NCBI GenBank assembly: GCA_903884655.1
Contig: CAISFO010000066.1
Span: 1 to 34,656, forward strand
Origin: an uncultured Holophagaceae bacterium
Lineage (GTDB): Bacteria > Acidobacteriota > Holophagae > Holophagales > Holophagaceae
Direction of reading: 5' to 3'
DNA length: 34,656 nucleotides
Shown here in pieces: positions 25,607-34,140 of this stretch (positions within the stretch are counted from its first letter, which is position 1; the number at the start of each line of letters is the position of its first letter). The notes under the pieces were generated by a model. That model worked only from the letters and a program-made list of their open reading frames with translations. It made no database searches and was not told the DNA's origin. The position numbers and the translations under genes are program-made.

Positions 25607-27046
25607 ATGAACCGGTTCTTTTGGCGAGCGATGCTTTGGCCTGTGCTGCTTCTCACCTGTGGCGCCACCCAGGCCCAGACCCGGGCCGTGCAGGCGGCGG
25701 AGCGTGACAGTTCGAGCCTGAGCGTCCTGCAGAAACTGAACGTGGGCATCTCGCGGATCATGGCCCGGGTCTCGCCAGCGGTCGTCCAGATCCGGGTCAC
25801 CGGGCTCAACCTGTCCGAGGACAGTCAGCGGACGGATCCCGCCGTCGTCGAGCGGCAGCACAGCCTCGGCTCGGGGATCATCGTGGATCCAGCCGGCTAC
25901 ATCCTCACCAATGAACATGTGATCCACGGGGCCCTGCGGGTCAGGGTGCTGCTTCCGCCCATCGCGGGGGCCCATCCAACCGGGACTGATTCCGCCCGCC
26001 GAAGGATCTTCGACGCCAAGGTGATCGGCAGTCAACCGGACGTGGACCTGGCCCTGCTGAAGATCGAGGCCACCGGCCTGCCGGTGCTTTCCCTCGAGCA
26101 GGCAAGCCAGGCCCAGCAGGGTGAGATCGTGTTTGCCGTGGGCAGCCCAGAGGGCCTGGCCAGCTCGGTGACCATGGGCGTCATCAGTGCCGCCGAGCGC
26201 CAGGTGGAGAATGCGTTCCCCATGATGTTCATCCAGACGGACGCCCCCATCAACCCGGGGAATAGCGGAGGTCCGCTGGTGGATGCGGAAGGGTCCCTGG
26301 TGGGCCTCAACGCCTTCATCATGTCCCGGTCGGGAGGCAGCGAAGGGCTGGGTTTCGCCATCCCGGCGGCCACCGTGAGGTTCGTCTACGAGAGCCTTCG
26401 GAAGTACGGCCGCGTGAGAAAAATCGAGACCGGGATCCACACCCAGCCCATCACACCGGACCTCGCCGCGGGGCTGAGCCTTTCCCGGGACTGGGGCGTC
26501 ATCATCGCCGACGTGGACCCGAACGGTGCCGCCCGGACCGCAGGCGTGGAGCCCGGCGACATCATCGACACCTTCGATGGGCACCCCATCTACACCCTGC
26601 CTGAACTCATCACGTCCGTGTTTGTCCATCCGGTGGATCAACCCGTGCTCCTCAAGGTTCTGCGCGGGGATCGCCTCCTGACCTTGGAGATCCACGCCCC
26701 AGAGGCCACCCGGTCCACGGACCGGCTCAGTGAATTGGCCACTTCCGACAAGGGCGTGTTGCGCCGGTTGGGCATCGTGTGCGCCGATATCGACGAGAAG
26801 ATCCGCGCCATCATGCCGCATCTGCGCAGCGGTGCAGGGGTGGTAGTGGGTGCTCGAATCCAGAATGCGACGTCTGCAGAAACGGGACTCAAAGCGGGGG
26901 ATGTCATCCGCACCCTCAACCTGACCCGGATCGATTCCCTGGAAACGCTCAAGAAGGCCGTCCATGCGTTGAAGGGTGGGGATGCCGTCGCCCTTCAGAT
27001 TGAGCGGGAAGGCAAGCTTTCCTACCTTTCTTTCGAAATGGAATAG
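25607..27046 (+). CDS. Periplasmic HtrA/DegP-type serine protease
   Basis: This 479-residue exported protease has a signal peptide (to about TQAQ, residue 24), a trypsin-like domain and two PDZ domains. The catalytic triad is visible as H104 (TNEHVI), D147 (DVDLALLKI) and S220 (NPGNSGGPL). PDZ1 spans about 275-360 (GVIIADVDPNGAARTAGVEPGDII) and PDZ2 about 385-475 (AETGLKAGDVIRTLN). Members degrade or refold misfolded envelope proteins. A linker insertion GAHPTGTDSARRRIF lies after the first barrel strands. It is preceded by the repeat element and is probably transcribed alone. DegP, DegQ and DegS cannot be told apart with certainty; two PDZ domains and no membrane anchor favour DegP/DegQ. Confidence 0.92.
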   Translation: MNRFFWRAMLWPVLLLTCGATQAQTRAVQAAERDSSSLSVLQKLNVGISRIMARVSPAVVQIRVTGLNLSEDSQRTDPAVVERQHSLGSGIIVDPAGYILTNEHVIHGALRVRVLLPPIAGAHPTGTDSARRRIFDAKVIGSQPDVDLALLKIEATGLPVLSLEQASQAQQGEIVFAVGSPEGLASSVTMGVISAAERQVENAFPMMFIQTDAPINPGNSGGPLVDAEGSLVGLNAFIMSRSGGSEGLGFAIPAATVRFVYESLRKYGRVRKIETGIHTQPITPDLAAGLSLSRDWGVIIADVDPNGAARTAGVEPGDIIDTFDGHPIYTLPELITSVFVHPVDQPVLLKVLRGDRLLTLEIHAPEATRSTDRLSELATSDKGVLRRLGIVCADIDEKIRAIMPHLRSGAGVVVGARIQNATSAETGLKAGDVIRTLNLTRIDSLETLKKAVHALKGGDAVALQIEREGKLSYLSFEME

Positions 27047-27155
27047 CCCTTTTTGTTGAAAGTGTGAGGGTTGAGGTGGGTGTTCGAAAATCAGCGACCA
27101 GGGTAATGCAACCCTTTCGCTGCCCGGGTGTCTAATCTCATGCGGAGGTACTGCC

Positions 27156-27788
27156 ATGAGAACCCTGATTGGCACCCTGATCATGACCACAGCCCTGGTG
27201 ATCGCCCCGGCCCGGGCCGGCGCGGACGACCAGGACCGGAGCCGGGTGGGACCCAGCACCGAAACCGTCCGGCCGGTGGAGCCGGATACGCCTCCTCCTG
27301 CGGAACCGCCGCCACCGCCGCCTTCGGTCCGCCCGGCCCCGCCCGCCACGCCGCCGCAACCGCCCCCGGACCGGAAGCCCGTGGATTCGGGACAGTGGGT
27401 GCATACCACCCAGTACGGCTGGGTCTGGATGCCCTACGGGGATACCTACACCCACGTGCCCCAGGATGGCGGCACCCCCAGCATGTACGTCTACTATCCA
27501 GAGGCCGGCTGGTGCTGGGTGGTGGCGCCCTGGCTCTGGGGCTGGGGTCCAATGCCTTATTTCGGCCTGTGGGGCCCGCGCTACTACGGCTGGTTCGGGG
27601 TCGGTTTCGGCCACTGGTACGGCTTCGCCCGCCCCTATGAACACTGGGGTTGGCACGGACGGGCCTACTGGAACGGCGGCCGCTGGAACGGCGTGACCCG
27701 CTTCTATGACGCCGGCCGCGGTCGGGGCGGCGCCTTTAGGGGTGCTCCAGGCCGGATCCGGGGAGTGGCCCCTGGCGGGCGCCGCTGA
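27156..27788 (+). CDS. Exported proline-rich, W/Y/G-rich protein of unknown function
   Basis: This 210-residue protein has a signal peptide (cleavage near PARAGA), a proline-rich spacer (about 45-75, with runs of P), and a C-terminal half dense in Trp, Tyr and Gly. Examples are QWVHTTQYGWVWMPYG, WCWVVAPWLWGWGPM and YGWFGVGFGHWYGF. It ends in an Arg/Gly-rich tail. I know of similar uncharacterised exported proteins in Acidobacteriota and Geobacter-like bacteria but of no function. The aromatic repeats suggest an envelope or surface-associated structural protein. The start is secure, with GGAGG 7 bases upstream. It follows the HtrA gene by 109 bases and may be a client of that protease, which is only a guess. 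Confidence 0.8.
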   Translation: MRTLIGTLIMTTALVIAPARAGADDQDRSRVGPSTETVRPVEPDTPPPAEPPPPPPSVRPAPPATPPQPPPDRKPVDSGQWVHTTQYGWVWMPYGDTYTHVPQDGGTPSMYVYYPEAGWCWVVAPWLWGWGPMPYFGLWGPRYYGWFGVGFGHWYGFARPYEHWGWHGRAYWNGGRWNGVTRFYDAGRGRGGAFRGAPGRIRGVAPGGRR

Positions 27789-27832
27789 GGACCTTGAGAC
27801 AGCGCCCATGACTGCCCCGGAGCCCTTTCACA

Positions 27833-28447
27833 ATGGGATTCTCGCTGCATCTTTCGCCAGACAGCTCGAGGGACGGGGCGGGGCCTTCGCCCACGGTGAT
27901 CTTTCTCTCCGCCGTGGCCGTACTTGGAGTGGTCGCCACCCTGGATGCCGTGACACCCATCGAGCTGGGCTTCTCGGCCTTCTACGTCATCCCGGTCCTG
28001 ATCGCCACCTGGGGCATCGGCACCTCCCGGGGACTGGCCTTCGCGCTGCTGTCGGCCTGCTGCTGGTACTGCGTGGATCTGACTACGGGACGGCCCCTGC
28101 ACCATGAGTTCTACCGAGTGTGGGACAGCCTCAATCACCTGATGTCGTACTCCCTGATCGCCCTCGTCACGGGCAATCTGAAGCAGGCGTTCCGGCGGGA
28201 GCGGCAGCTTCGATTGGACCGCGACCAGGCATTGAAGAATGTCCGGGAGCTGGAGGGCCTGCTGCCCATTTGCGCCTGGTGCAAGAAGGTTCGGGACGAT
28301 GACGGATACTGGCAGGAACTGGAGGCCTACCTGGGACCCAGAACCAAGGCCTCTTTCACCCACGGCATCTGCTCGGACTGCGCGAAGGACATGGATTCGG
28401 GCGCCGAGGGCCACGCCAGATGGAGGGCCGGACAGCCTAGGGCCTGA
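27833..28447 (+). CDS. Membrane protein with C-terminal four-cysteine (zinc-ribbon-like) motif
   Basis: This is a 204-residue protein with three or four hydrophobic segments (about 20-40, 45-63, 66-84, 100-115), a short basic helical linker, and a tail with CAWC (C147, C150) and CSDC (C180, C183). The tail LLPICAWCKKVRDDDGYWQELEAYL resembles a small module that ends many PAS- and receiver-domain signalling proteins of Acidobacteria and deltaproteobacteria. Two CxxC pairs suggest metal binding. No kinase or other enzyme domain is present. The ribosome site is weak (GGAG about 11 bases upstream). Its last 11 bases overlap the convergent dehalogenase gene. Confidence 0.75.
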   Translation: MGFSLHLSPDSSRDGAGPSPTVIFLSAVAVLGVVATLDAVTPIELGFSAFYVIPVLIATWGIGTSRGLAFALLSACCWYCVDLTTGRPLHHEFYRVWDSLNHLMSYSLIALVTGNLKQAFRRERQLRLDRDQALKNVRELEGLLPICAWCKKVRDDDGYWQELEAYLGPRTKASFTHGICSDCAKDMDSGAEGHARWRAGQPRA

Positions 28448-29108
28448 TCCTCGTGGCCAGGTCCAAGAGGCTGCGGACGGTCAGGGTGGGTTCAACACCC
28501 CAGGGGTCGAAAGGGGTTTCCGGCGAGCGCTGGACCCAGGCGGCCCGCATGCCGGCGCCCAGGGCACCGAGTACGTCGAAGGGATTGCCCGAGATCATCC
28601 AGGCTTCGGAGCCCACCGTTCCGGCCCGCCGGAGGAAGTGGGCGTAGACCTCGGGGTTGGGCTTGAAGGACTGGACCTCATCCACGCTCACCACCTCCAG
28701 GAAGTAGTCGCGGAGCCCCGCCTGGACCAGGAGGGCCTCCACCGCATCGGCCCGGCCGTTGGAGAAGGCGAAGAGCCGGAAGCCAGCCTTCCGGGCCTGG
28801 GTGAGCCCTTCGGCGGCGTCAGGGAAGGCCGGCAGGGTCTGGTAGGCGTCCAGCAGCCCCTGTCGGCCCTCGGGGCTCAGGTGGAGGCCGAACAGCGCAC
28901 AGGTGTGATCCAGGGCCTGGCTGGTGCAGATGGAGAAGGGCTCGTACTGGCGCATGAGCCCGCGCCGGAAGGAATACTCCAGCTGCTTGTCCCGCCAGAC
29001 CCGCGAGAACGCCCCGGCTTGCGGGCCCACCTGGGGCTCCAGCGCGACCATGACGCCGTGGGTGTCGATCAAGGTGCCGTAGACATCGAAGGCGAGGGAG
29101 GTCGGCAT
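28437..29108 (-). CDS. HAD-family hydrolase, L-2-haloacid dehalogenase type
   Basis: This 223-residue protein has the HAD motifs in order: nucleophile D8 in FDVYGTLID, motif II FSNGRAD, the motif III lysine in SFKPNPEVY, and SGNPFDVLGA as the acidic motif. The arginine-bearing WRDKQLEYSF and YEPFSICTSQAL are features of the haloacid dehalogenase subfamily (type II), which hydrolyses L-2-haloalkanoic acids. SGNPFDV replaces the common SSNAWDA, so the substrate may differ. The start ATG has GGAG 6 bases upstream. It converges on the membrane-protein gene with an 11-base 3' overlap. It could equally be a general phosphatase of this fold. Confidence 0.85.
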   Translation of the reverse strand: MPTSLAFDVYGTLIDTHGVMVALEPQVGPQAGAFSRVWRDKQLEYSFRRGLMRQYEPFSICTSQALDHTCALFGLHLSPEGRQGLLDAYQTLPAFPDAAEGLTQARKAGFRLFAFSNGRADAVEALLVQAGLRDYFLEVVSVDEVQSFKPNPEVYAHFLRRAGTVGSEAWMISGNPFDVLGALGAGMRAAWVQRSPETPFDPWGVEPTLTVRSLLDLATRIRP

Positions 29109-29196
29109 GGGGCGCTCCGGGCTAGGTGGCTAGTATGCTTCAGGGTCCGGATGTCCGGCCTCTGGTTACATCAACTCTGCAAAGACCCCTGGCGCC

Positions 29197-30165
29197 ATGG
29201 TTCCTTTCCCCCGACTCAACAAGCTCAACCCCAGCGATGATCTGGGGCTGGGCAACCGCCCAGGCCCCGGCCGCAGCGTCAACAAGGACGGCACCTTCAA
29301 CGTGCGGCGGGTGGGGCTGCCCACCTTCCGGGGCTACGAGCTCTACCACCGCCTGATCACCATGAGCGGCTTCCGCTTCCTGGGCCTGCTCTTCCTGGGC
29401 TTCCTCGTCACCAACCTCCTGTTTGCCGCTGTCTACCTGGGCCTCGGCATGGAGCACTTCGTTCGGACCGGCGGCAATGCACCCCTGGACCGGATGCTGG
29501 ACGCCTTCTTCTTCAGCGCCCAGACCCTCACCACTGTGGGCTATGGCCACATCAGTCCAAACAGCCACCTGGTCAGCGCGGTGGCCGCCCTGGAGTCCCT
29601 GCTGGGGCTGCTGAGCTTCGCCCTGGCGACGGGTCTGCTGTACGGCCGTTTCTCCCGGCCCCACGCCCAGATTCGCTTCAGCCAGCAGGGCGTGGTGGCA
29701 CCCTACCGGGGCGGCACCGCGTTCATGTTCCGGTTCGTGAACCGGCGCAGCAACCAGCTCATCGAGGTGGAGGCGACGGTCTCCCTCTCCTACCTGGACG
29801 GGGAGAGTGCCACCCGCCGCTTCGTGACGCTCCCCCTGGAGCGCAGCAAGATCAACCTCTTCCCCACCAGCTGGACCGTGGTCCATCCGATCGACGAGGC
29901 GAGCCCGCTCTTCGGCATGCAGGACGAGGATCTGCTCCGGGCCCAGGCGGAGTTCATCGTTCTCATCAAGGCCTTCGACGACACCTTCGCCCAGACCATC
30001 TACCAGCGGACCTCGTATACCGCCGACGAGGTTCGGTGGGGTGTCCGCTTCAGGTCCATGTCCGACCTCGGTCCCGATGGCATCCTGGTGATGGATGTGG
30101 ATCAGGTGGATGCCGTGGAGGCCGCGGAGCCTGAGGGCAGCCCAGCTCCAGGGCCGCGCGCCTAG
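29197..30165 (+). CDS. Inward-rectifier (KirBac-like) potassium channel
   Basis: This 322-residue protein has a cytoplasmic N-terminus with the Kir-type slide helix region (FRGYELYHRLITMSGFRF). Two membrane helices follow (about 58-84 and 124-151), flanking a pore helix and the K+ filter TVGYG (113-117). The rest is an immunoglobulin-like cytoplasmic domain (FMFRFVNRRSNQLIEVEATVSLSYL, LTxxH-like WTVVHPIDEASPL) that marks Kir and KirBac channels. It passes K+ down its gradient. Its stop codon shares the CTAG at 30162-30165 with the stop of kdpE on the other strand, so it sits tail to tail with the K+ uptake operon. The start ATG has only a weak ribosome site. Confidence 0.93.
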   Translation: MVPFPRLNKLNPSDDLGLGNRPGPGRSVNKDGTFNVRRVGLPTFRGYELYHRLITMSGFRFLGLLFLGFLVTNLLFAAVYLGLGMEHFVRTGGNAPLDRMLDAFFFSAQTLTTVGYGHISPNSHLVSAVAALESLLGLLSFALATGLLYGRFSRPHAQIRFSQQGVVAPYRGGTAFMFRFVNRRSNQLIEVEATVSLSYLDGESATRRFVTLPLERSKINLFPTSWTVVHPIDEASPLFGMQDEDLLRAQAEFIVLIKAFDDTFAQTIYQRTSYTADEVRWGVRFRSMSDLGPDGILVMDVDQVDAVEAAEPEGSPAPGPRA

Positions 30166-30854
30166 ACCTCCGTCACCAGCCGATAACCTACGCCGGGTTC
30201 AGTGCGCAGGTACTTGGGATGGGAGGGCTGCTCCTCGAGCTTGTGGCGGAGCTGGGTCATGTAGACCCGGAGGTAGAGGGGCTGGGCGCCCGCCGCGCCA
30301 CCCCAGACTTCCTGGAGCAGCTGCCGGTGGGTGACGACCTTCCCGGCATGGCGGATGAGGGTCGTGAACAGGCTGTATTCCAGGGGCGTGAGGTGCACCT
30401 CTTTGCCTTCCACGTGCACCAGCCGCTTGGCCAGGTCCACCCGCCAGCGGTCCAGGACGAAGACGGGTTCCTCCTCGGGCTGGGGTCCCGCATGGCGCAG
30501 GGCCACGCGGATGCGCGCCAGCAGCTCCCGGGTGCCGAAGGGCTTGGTGAGGTAGTCGTGGGCGCCGGCATCGAGTGCGCCCACCTTGTCACTTTCCTGG
30601 CCCCGGGCTGAGATGACGATGACGGACAGGGCGCTCCATTCCCGCAGGCGGCTCACCACCTTGAGGCCATCCATGTCCGGCAGGCCCAGGTCCAGCAGCA
30701 TCACATCGGGCTTGTGCTGGGCCGCCATGACCAGGCCCTCCGCGCCCGTAGCGGCCTCCAGGTAGCGGTAGCCCGCACCCTCCAGGGCCACGCGGAGGAA
30801 CCGGCGCATCTGCGGCTCGTCCTCCACCAGCAGGATGAGCGGTGCGTCGCTCAC
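30162..30854 (-). CDS. kdpE: Response regulator KdpE
   Basis: KdpE is the OmpR-type activator of the kdp K+-transport operon, phosphorylated by KdpD. The 230-residue protein has a receiver domain (E11/D12, phosphoacceptor D55 in VMLLDLGLPDMDG, LTKPFGTRELLARI) and a winged-helix DNA-binding domain (LTPLEYSLFTTLIRHAGKVVTHRQLLQEVWG). The start is a GTG that overlaps the kdpD stop as GTGA, so it is translationally coupled to kdpD. Its stop forms a CTAG with the stop of the convergent channel gene. Confidence 0.93.
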   Translation of the reverse strand: MSDAPLILLVEDEPQMRRFLRVALEGAGYRYLEAATGAEGLVMAAQHKPDVMLLDLGLPDMDGLKVVSRLREWSALSVIVISARGQESDKVGALDAGAHDYLTKPFGTRELLARIRVALRHAGPQPEEEPVFVLDRWRVDLAKRLVHVEGKEVHLTPLEYSLFTTLIRHAGKVVTHRQLLQEVWGGAAGAQPLYLRVYMTQLRHKLEEQPSHPKYLRTEPGVGYRLVTEV

Positions 30855-33535
30855 AACCCTTCCTTCGGCATGGGCGGAGGCGTCCCCAGGGGCAGGGACA
30901 CCAGGAACTGGGCGCCCCCCTTGGGATGGTTGACGGCCTGGATGCGCCCCCCGTGGGCGGTGACGATGCCTCGGCAGATGGCCAGACCCAGGCCGGCGCC
31001 CGGACGGCTGGAGGCCGCCTGACCCCGGACCAGCTTTTCAAAGATGCGCTCCTCCTCACCCGGGGCGATGCCCGGGCCCTGGTCCGTGATGGAGAGGGTG
31101 AAGGACTTTCCGGCGGCCCAGGCCTTGATCTCCACGGGGGACCCGGGCGGCGAGTACTTCAGCGCGTTGTCCAGCAGGTTCAGGATCACCTGCTCCATGA
31201 GCACGGCGTCCAGGGCCACCAGCGGCAGATCCTCCGCCAGGGTCACGTGGACGCGCTGGACCTCGGCGCCCAGCTCCCGGCGGTTGAGGGCCGCGCCCAG
31301 CACTTCCTCGACCGGCAGCCACTCCGTCTGCAATTGCAGGGAGCCCGACTCCAGCCGGGTGATGTCGAGGAGGTTGCTCACCAGCCGGTGCAGGCGCTGC
31401 GCTTCCTCCTGGGCGGACTGGAGCAGCTCCCGGCGGGCGGGTTCGGGGAGGTCCGGCGTCTCGAGCGCGGTGCTCACGGCGCCGGTGATGACCCCCAGCG
31501 GGGTGCGAAGGTCGTGGGATACGGAGCTCAGCAGGGCGTTCCGCAGCCGCTCCTCGTCCGCCTGCCGCCGATTGTGGACGCTCTGTTCCGCCAGCAGGGC
31601 CCGCTCCAGGGCGAGGGCGGTCTGGGTGGCGAAGGCCTCGAGCAACTGGCGCTGGTCGGGCTCGGCCCAGCGTGGCGCCCCTTCCGGCAGTACTCCCATC
31701 ACGCCGATGGCCCCGGCCGTGCCGTTCAGTGGCAGATACGTGGCCCGGGCGCCGGGCAGGGTGAGGGTGCCCAGCCCCGCCGGTTCCGCATGATCAAAGA
31801 CCCACTGGGCCACGCCCAGCTCCTGTTCATTGAGGGGGAAGGCCATGGGAAGGTCCGGGGGCTGCAGTCGCTGGTGCTCGTCGGGCTGGAGGACCACCGC
31901 CTGGCTCTGGAACTGCGTGGCCACGTTCTGGATCGCCGAGGTCACCAGGGCCGTAGAGCCCGTGCTGCGGGCCAGCTCCTGGCCCAGGTGGTAGAGGGCG
32001 TGGGTGCGCCCTTCCCTGAGGCGGGCCAGCCGCGCCTGGGCCTTGATCCGCTCGGTGAGATTGCCGATGACTAGGCCGACCAGGAGCATGACTGCAAAGG
32101 TTCCCACATGGCGGAGATCGGTGACGGCGAAGGAGAAGCGCGGGGGGATGAAAAAGAAATCGAGGGCCAGGACGCTGAGGATGGACGCCAGGAGCGAGGG
32201 CCCCCGGCCCACCCGTGTGGCCACGACCAGGATGCCCAGCAGGTAGACCATGACGATCTCGGCCAGCTCGGCATGCTTGAAGATGAGGATGGAGAGGAAA
32301 CTGGCCAGGGCCACCACCATGGCGGCAAGCAGGTAGTTGTGCACTGGGCTTGTGATGGGCCGGCGGATGAGGGGTGTCGCAGGTTCTCTGCCGGCCTCGC
32401 CACTGATGGCAAAGATGTCGATGTCGCCACTGTGGCGGATGAGTTCATCCACGGTGGAGCCCATCACCAGCTCCATCCAGCGGGGCCGGGAAGGCTTGCC
32501 CACGACGATCTTGGTGATGTTGCGCTCCTGGGCGAAGGTGAGGATGTCCTCCTGGAGGCTGCCACCCCCTTCGATGACCGCCGTCTCGCCCCCGAGCTTT
32601 TCGGCGAGGCGGAGGTTGGTTTCGATCCGGGCGCGGTCCTCTTCCTTGAACTTGAGGTGATGGCGGGATTCCACGTAGAGGGCCATCCACGGGGCGCCCA
32701 GGGCTCCGGCCATGCGTCGCGTGCCGCGGATGAGCCGTTCGGAAAGCTCCCCGGGACCCACACAGACCAGCAGGCGATCTCCCGCCGCCCAGGTCTTGTG
32801 GATCCCTTCGGTGGCCATGTAGCGGCGCATCTGGGCGTCGACGTTCTCGGCGGTGACGCGCAGGGCCAGCTCCCGCAGGGCCAGGAGGTTGCCCTTGCGG
32901 AAGAAGTGGTCCCTGGCCGCCATGGCCTGCTCCGGAAGGTAGACCTTGCCTTCCTTGAGGCGCACCAGCAGGTCGTCCGGTGGCAGGTCCACCAGCTCGA
33001 TCTCGTCGGCCCGCTGCATCACCGTATCCGGGACGTTCTCCCGCACGATCACGCCGGTGATCTGAGCCACCACGTCCTTGAGGCTTTCCAGGTGCTGCAC
33101 GTTCATGGTGGTGTGGACGTCGATGCCCGCGTCCAGCAGGTCCATCACGTCCTGCCAGCGCTTGTCGTGGCGGGAGCCCCTCACGTTGGTGTGGGCCAGC
33201 TCGTCCATCAGGATGAGGCTGGGGCGGCGACTCAGGGCCCCGTCCAGATCGAACTCAGGGATGAACTGCCCGGAGTAGGCCAGCTCCTTCCGGGGCAGGA
33301 TCTCCAGACCTTCGAGCAGGGCGGCCGTGTCGCCGCGGCCATGGGTCTCGACCACGCCCACGACCAGATCCTGGCCCTCCTTCTTCCGCTGCTGGGCTTC
33401 GGAGAGCATGGCGTAGGTCTTCCCCACACCCGGCGCAGCCCCGAAGAAGACCTTCAGCTTCGCCTGGCCGGCACGGACCTCCTGCTCCTGCACGCGCCGG
33501 AGGAGTTCATCTGGGTTGGGGCGGCGAGCGTTCAC
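30851..33535 (-). CDS. kdpD: Osmosensitive K+ channel histidine kinase KdpD
   Basis: KdpD is the inner-membrane sensor of K+ limitation and salt stress that controls KdpE. The 894-residue protein has the cytoplasmic KdpD domain (about 20-230; Walker A GAAPGVGKTY, Walker B-like LMDELAHTN, HTTMNVQHLESL). A universal-stress-like domain (about 250-370, VGKPSRPRWMELVMGS), four membrane helices (about 395-505) and a GAF domain follow. The transmitter comes last, with histidine in SSVSHDLRTPLGVITG and HATPase motifs NLLDNALKYSPPG, DQGPGI and GAGLGLAICRGIV. The full-length architecture is intact. It starts with GTG, 9 bases after kdpC, and its stop overlaps kdpE. Confidence 0.95.
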   Translation of the reverse strand: MNARRPNPDELLRRVQEQEVRAGQAKLKVFFGAAPGVGKTYAMLSEAQQRKKEGQDLVVGVVETHGRGDTAALLEGLEILPRKELAYSGQFIPEFDLDGALSRRPSLILMDELAHTNVRGSRHDKRWQDVMDLLDAGIDVHTTMNVQHLESLKDVVAQITGVIVRENVPDTVMQRADEIELVDLPPDDLLVRLKEGKVYLPEQAMAARDHFFRKGNLLALRELALRVTAENVDAQMRRYMATEGIHKTWAAGDRLLVCVGPGELSERLIRGTRRMAGALGAPWMALYVESRHHLKFKEEDRARIETNLRLAEKLGGETAVIEGGGSLQEDILTFAQERNITKIVVGKPSRPRWMELVMGSTVDELIRHSGDIDIFAISGEAGREPATPLIRRPITSPVHNYLLAAMVVALASFLSILIFKHAELAEIVMVYLLGILVVATRVGRGPSLLASILSVLALDFFFIPPRFSFAVTDLRHVGTFAVMLLVGLVIGNLTERIKAQARLARLREGRTHALYHLGQELARSTGSTALVTSAIQNVATQFQSQAVVLQPDEHQRLQPPDLPMAFPLNEQELGVAQWVFDHAEPAGLGTLTLPGARATYLPLNGTAGAIGVMGVLPEGAPRWAEPDQRQLLEAFATQTALALERALLAEQSVHNRRQADEERLRNALLSSVSHDLRTPLGVITGAVSTALETPDLPEPARRELLQSAQEEAQRLHRLVSNLLDITRLESGSLQLQTEWLPVEEVLGAALNRRELGAEVQRVHVTLAEDLPLVALDAVLMEQVILNLLDNALKYSPPGSPVEIKAWAAGKSFTLSITDQGPGIAPGEEERIFEKLVRGQAASSRPGAGLGLAICRGIVTAHGGRIQAVNHPKGGAQFLVSLPLGTPPPMPKEGL

Positions 33536-33544
33536 CCGTCTAGG

Positions 33545-34132
33545 CTAGCGCAGGTCTTCGAGGGCGAGGTTCAACTTCAGCACGTTCACCCGGGCCTCGC
33601 CGAACAAACCGAGCTGGGGGGCTTCGATGTGGGCCGCGACCAGGTCCCGGACCTTGGCCTCGTCCAGGCCCCTCGCCTTGGCCACCCGGTGGGCCTGGTA
33701 GGCAGCGGAGGCGGGGCTGATGTGGGGATCCAGGCCGCTGGCGGAGGTGGTGACGAGATCCACGGGCACGGGCCCCTTCGTGTCCGGATCCAAGGCGTGC
33801 AGGGCGGCGATGCGGTCCTGCACGGCTTTGAGGAGATCCGGATTGCTGGTGGCGAGGTTGGAACCTCCGCTGTTGGCCGCGTTGTAGGGCAGGGGCTTGC
33901 TGTCGGCGTCGACGGTGGCGGAGGGACGGCCCCAGAAGTCGCTGGGCGAGGTGAAGGACTGGCCGATCCAGTCGGAGCCGATCACCTTGCCGTCCTTGTG
34001 GACAAGGCTCCCCCCGGCCTGACGGGGAAAGAGGACCTTGGCCAGGCCCGTGATGAGGAACGGGTAGGCCAGGCCCGTGATGACAGAGAGGGCAAGGAAA
34101 GAGACGATGGCGGGGCGGAGTTGCAGGTTCAT
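33545..34132 (-). CDS. kdpC: Potassium-transporting ATPase subunit KdpC
   Basis: KdpC is the small single-pass subunit of the KdpFABC K+ pump. The 195-residue protein has one N-terminal membrane helix (about 8-33) and the typical blocks GSDWIGQSFTSPSDFWGRPSA, YNAANSGGSNLATSNPDL, PVPVDLVTTSASGLDPHISPASA and VNVLKLNLAL at the end. It lies 8 bases after kdpB and 9 before kdpD, so the pump and sensor genes form one operon. Confidence 0.95.
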   Translation of the reverse strand: MNLQLRPAIVSFLALSVITGLAYPFLITGLAKVLFPRQAGGSLVHKDGKVIGSDWIGQSFTSPSDFWGRPSATVDADSKPLPYNAANSGGSNLATSNPDLLKAVQDRIAALHALDPDTKGPVPVDLVTTSASGLDPHISPASAAYQAHRVAKARGLDEAKVRDLVAAHIEAPQLGLFGEARVNVLKLNLALEDLR

Positions 34133-34140
34133 GAGTTCTC

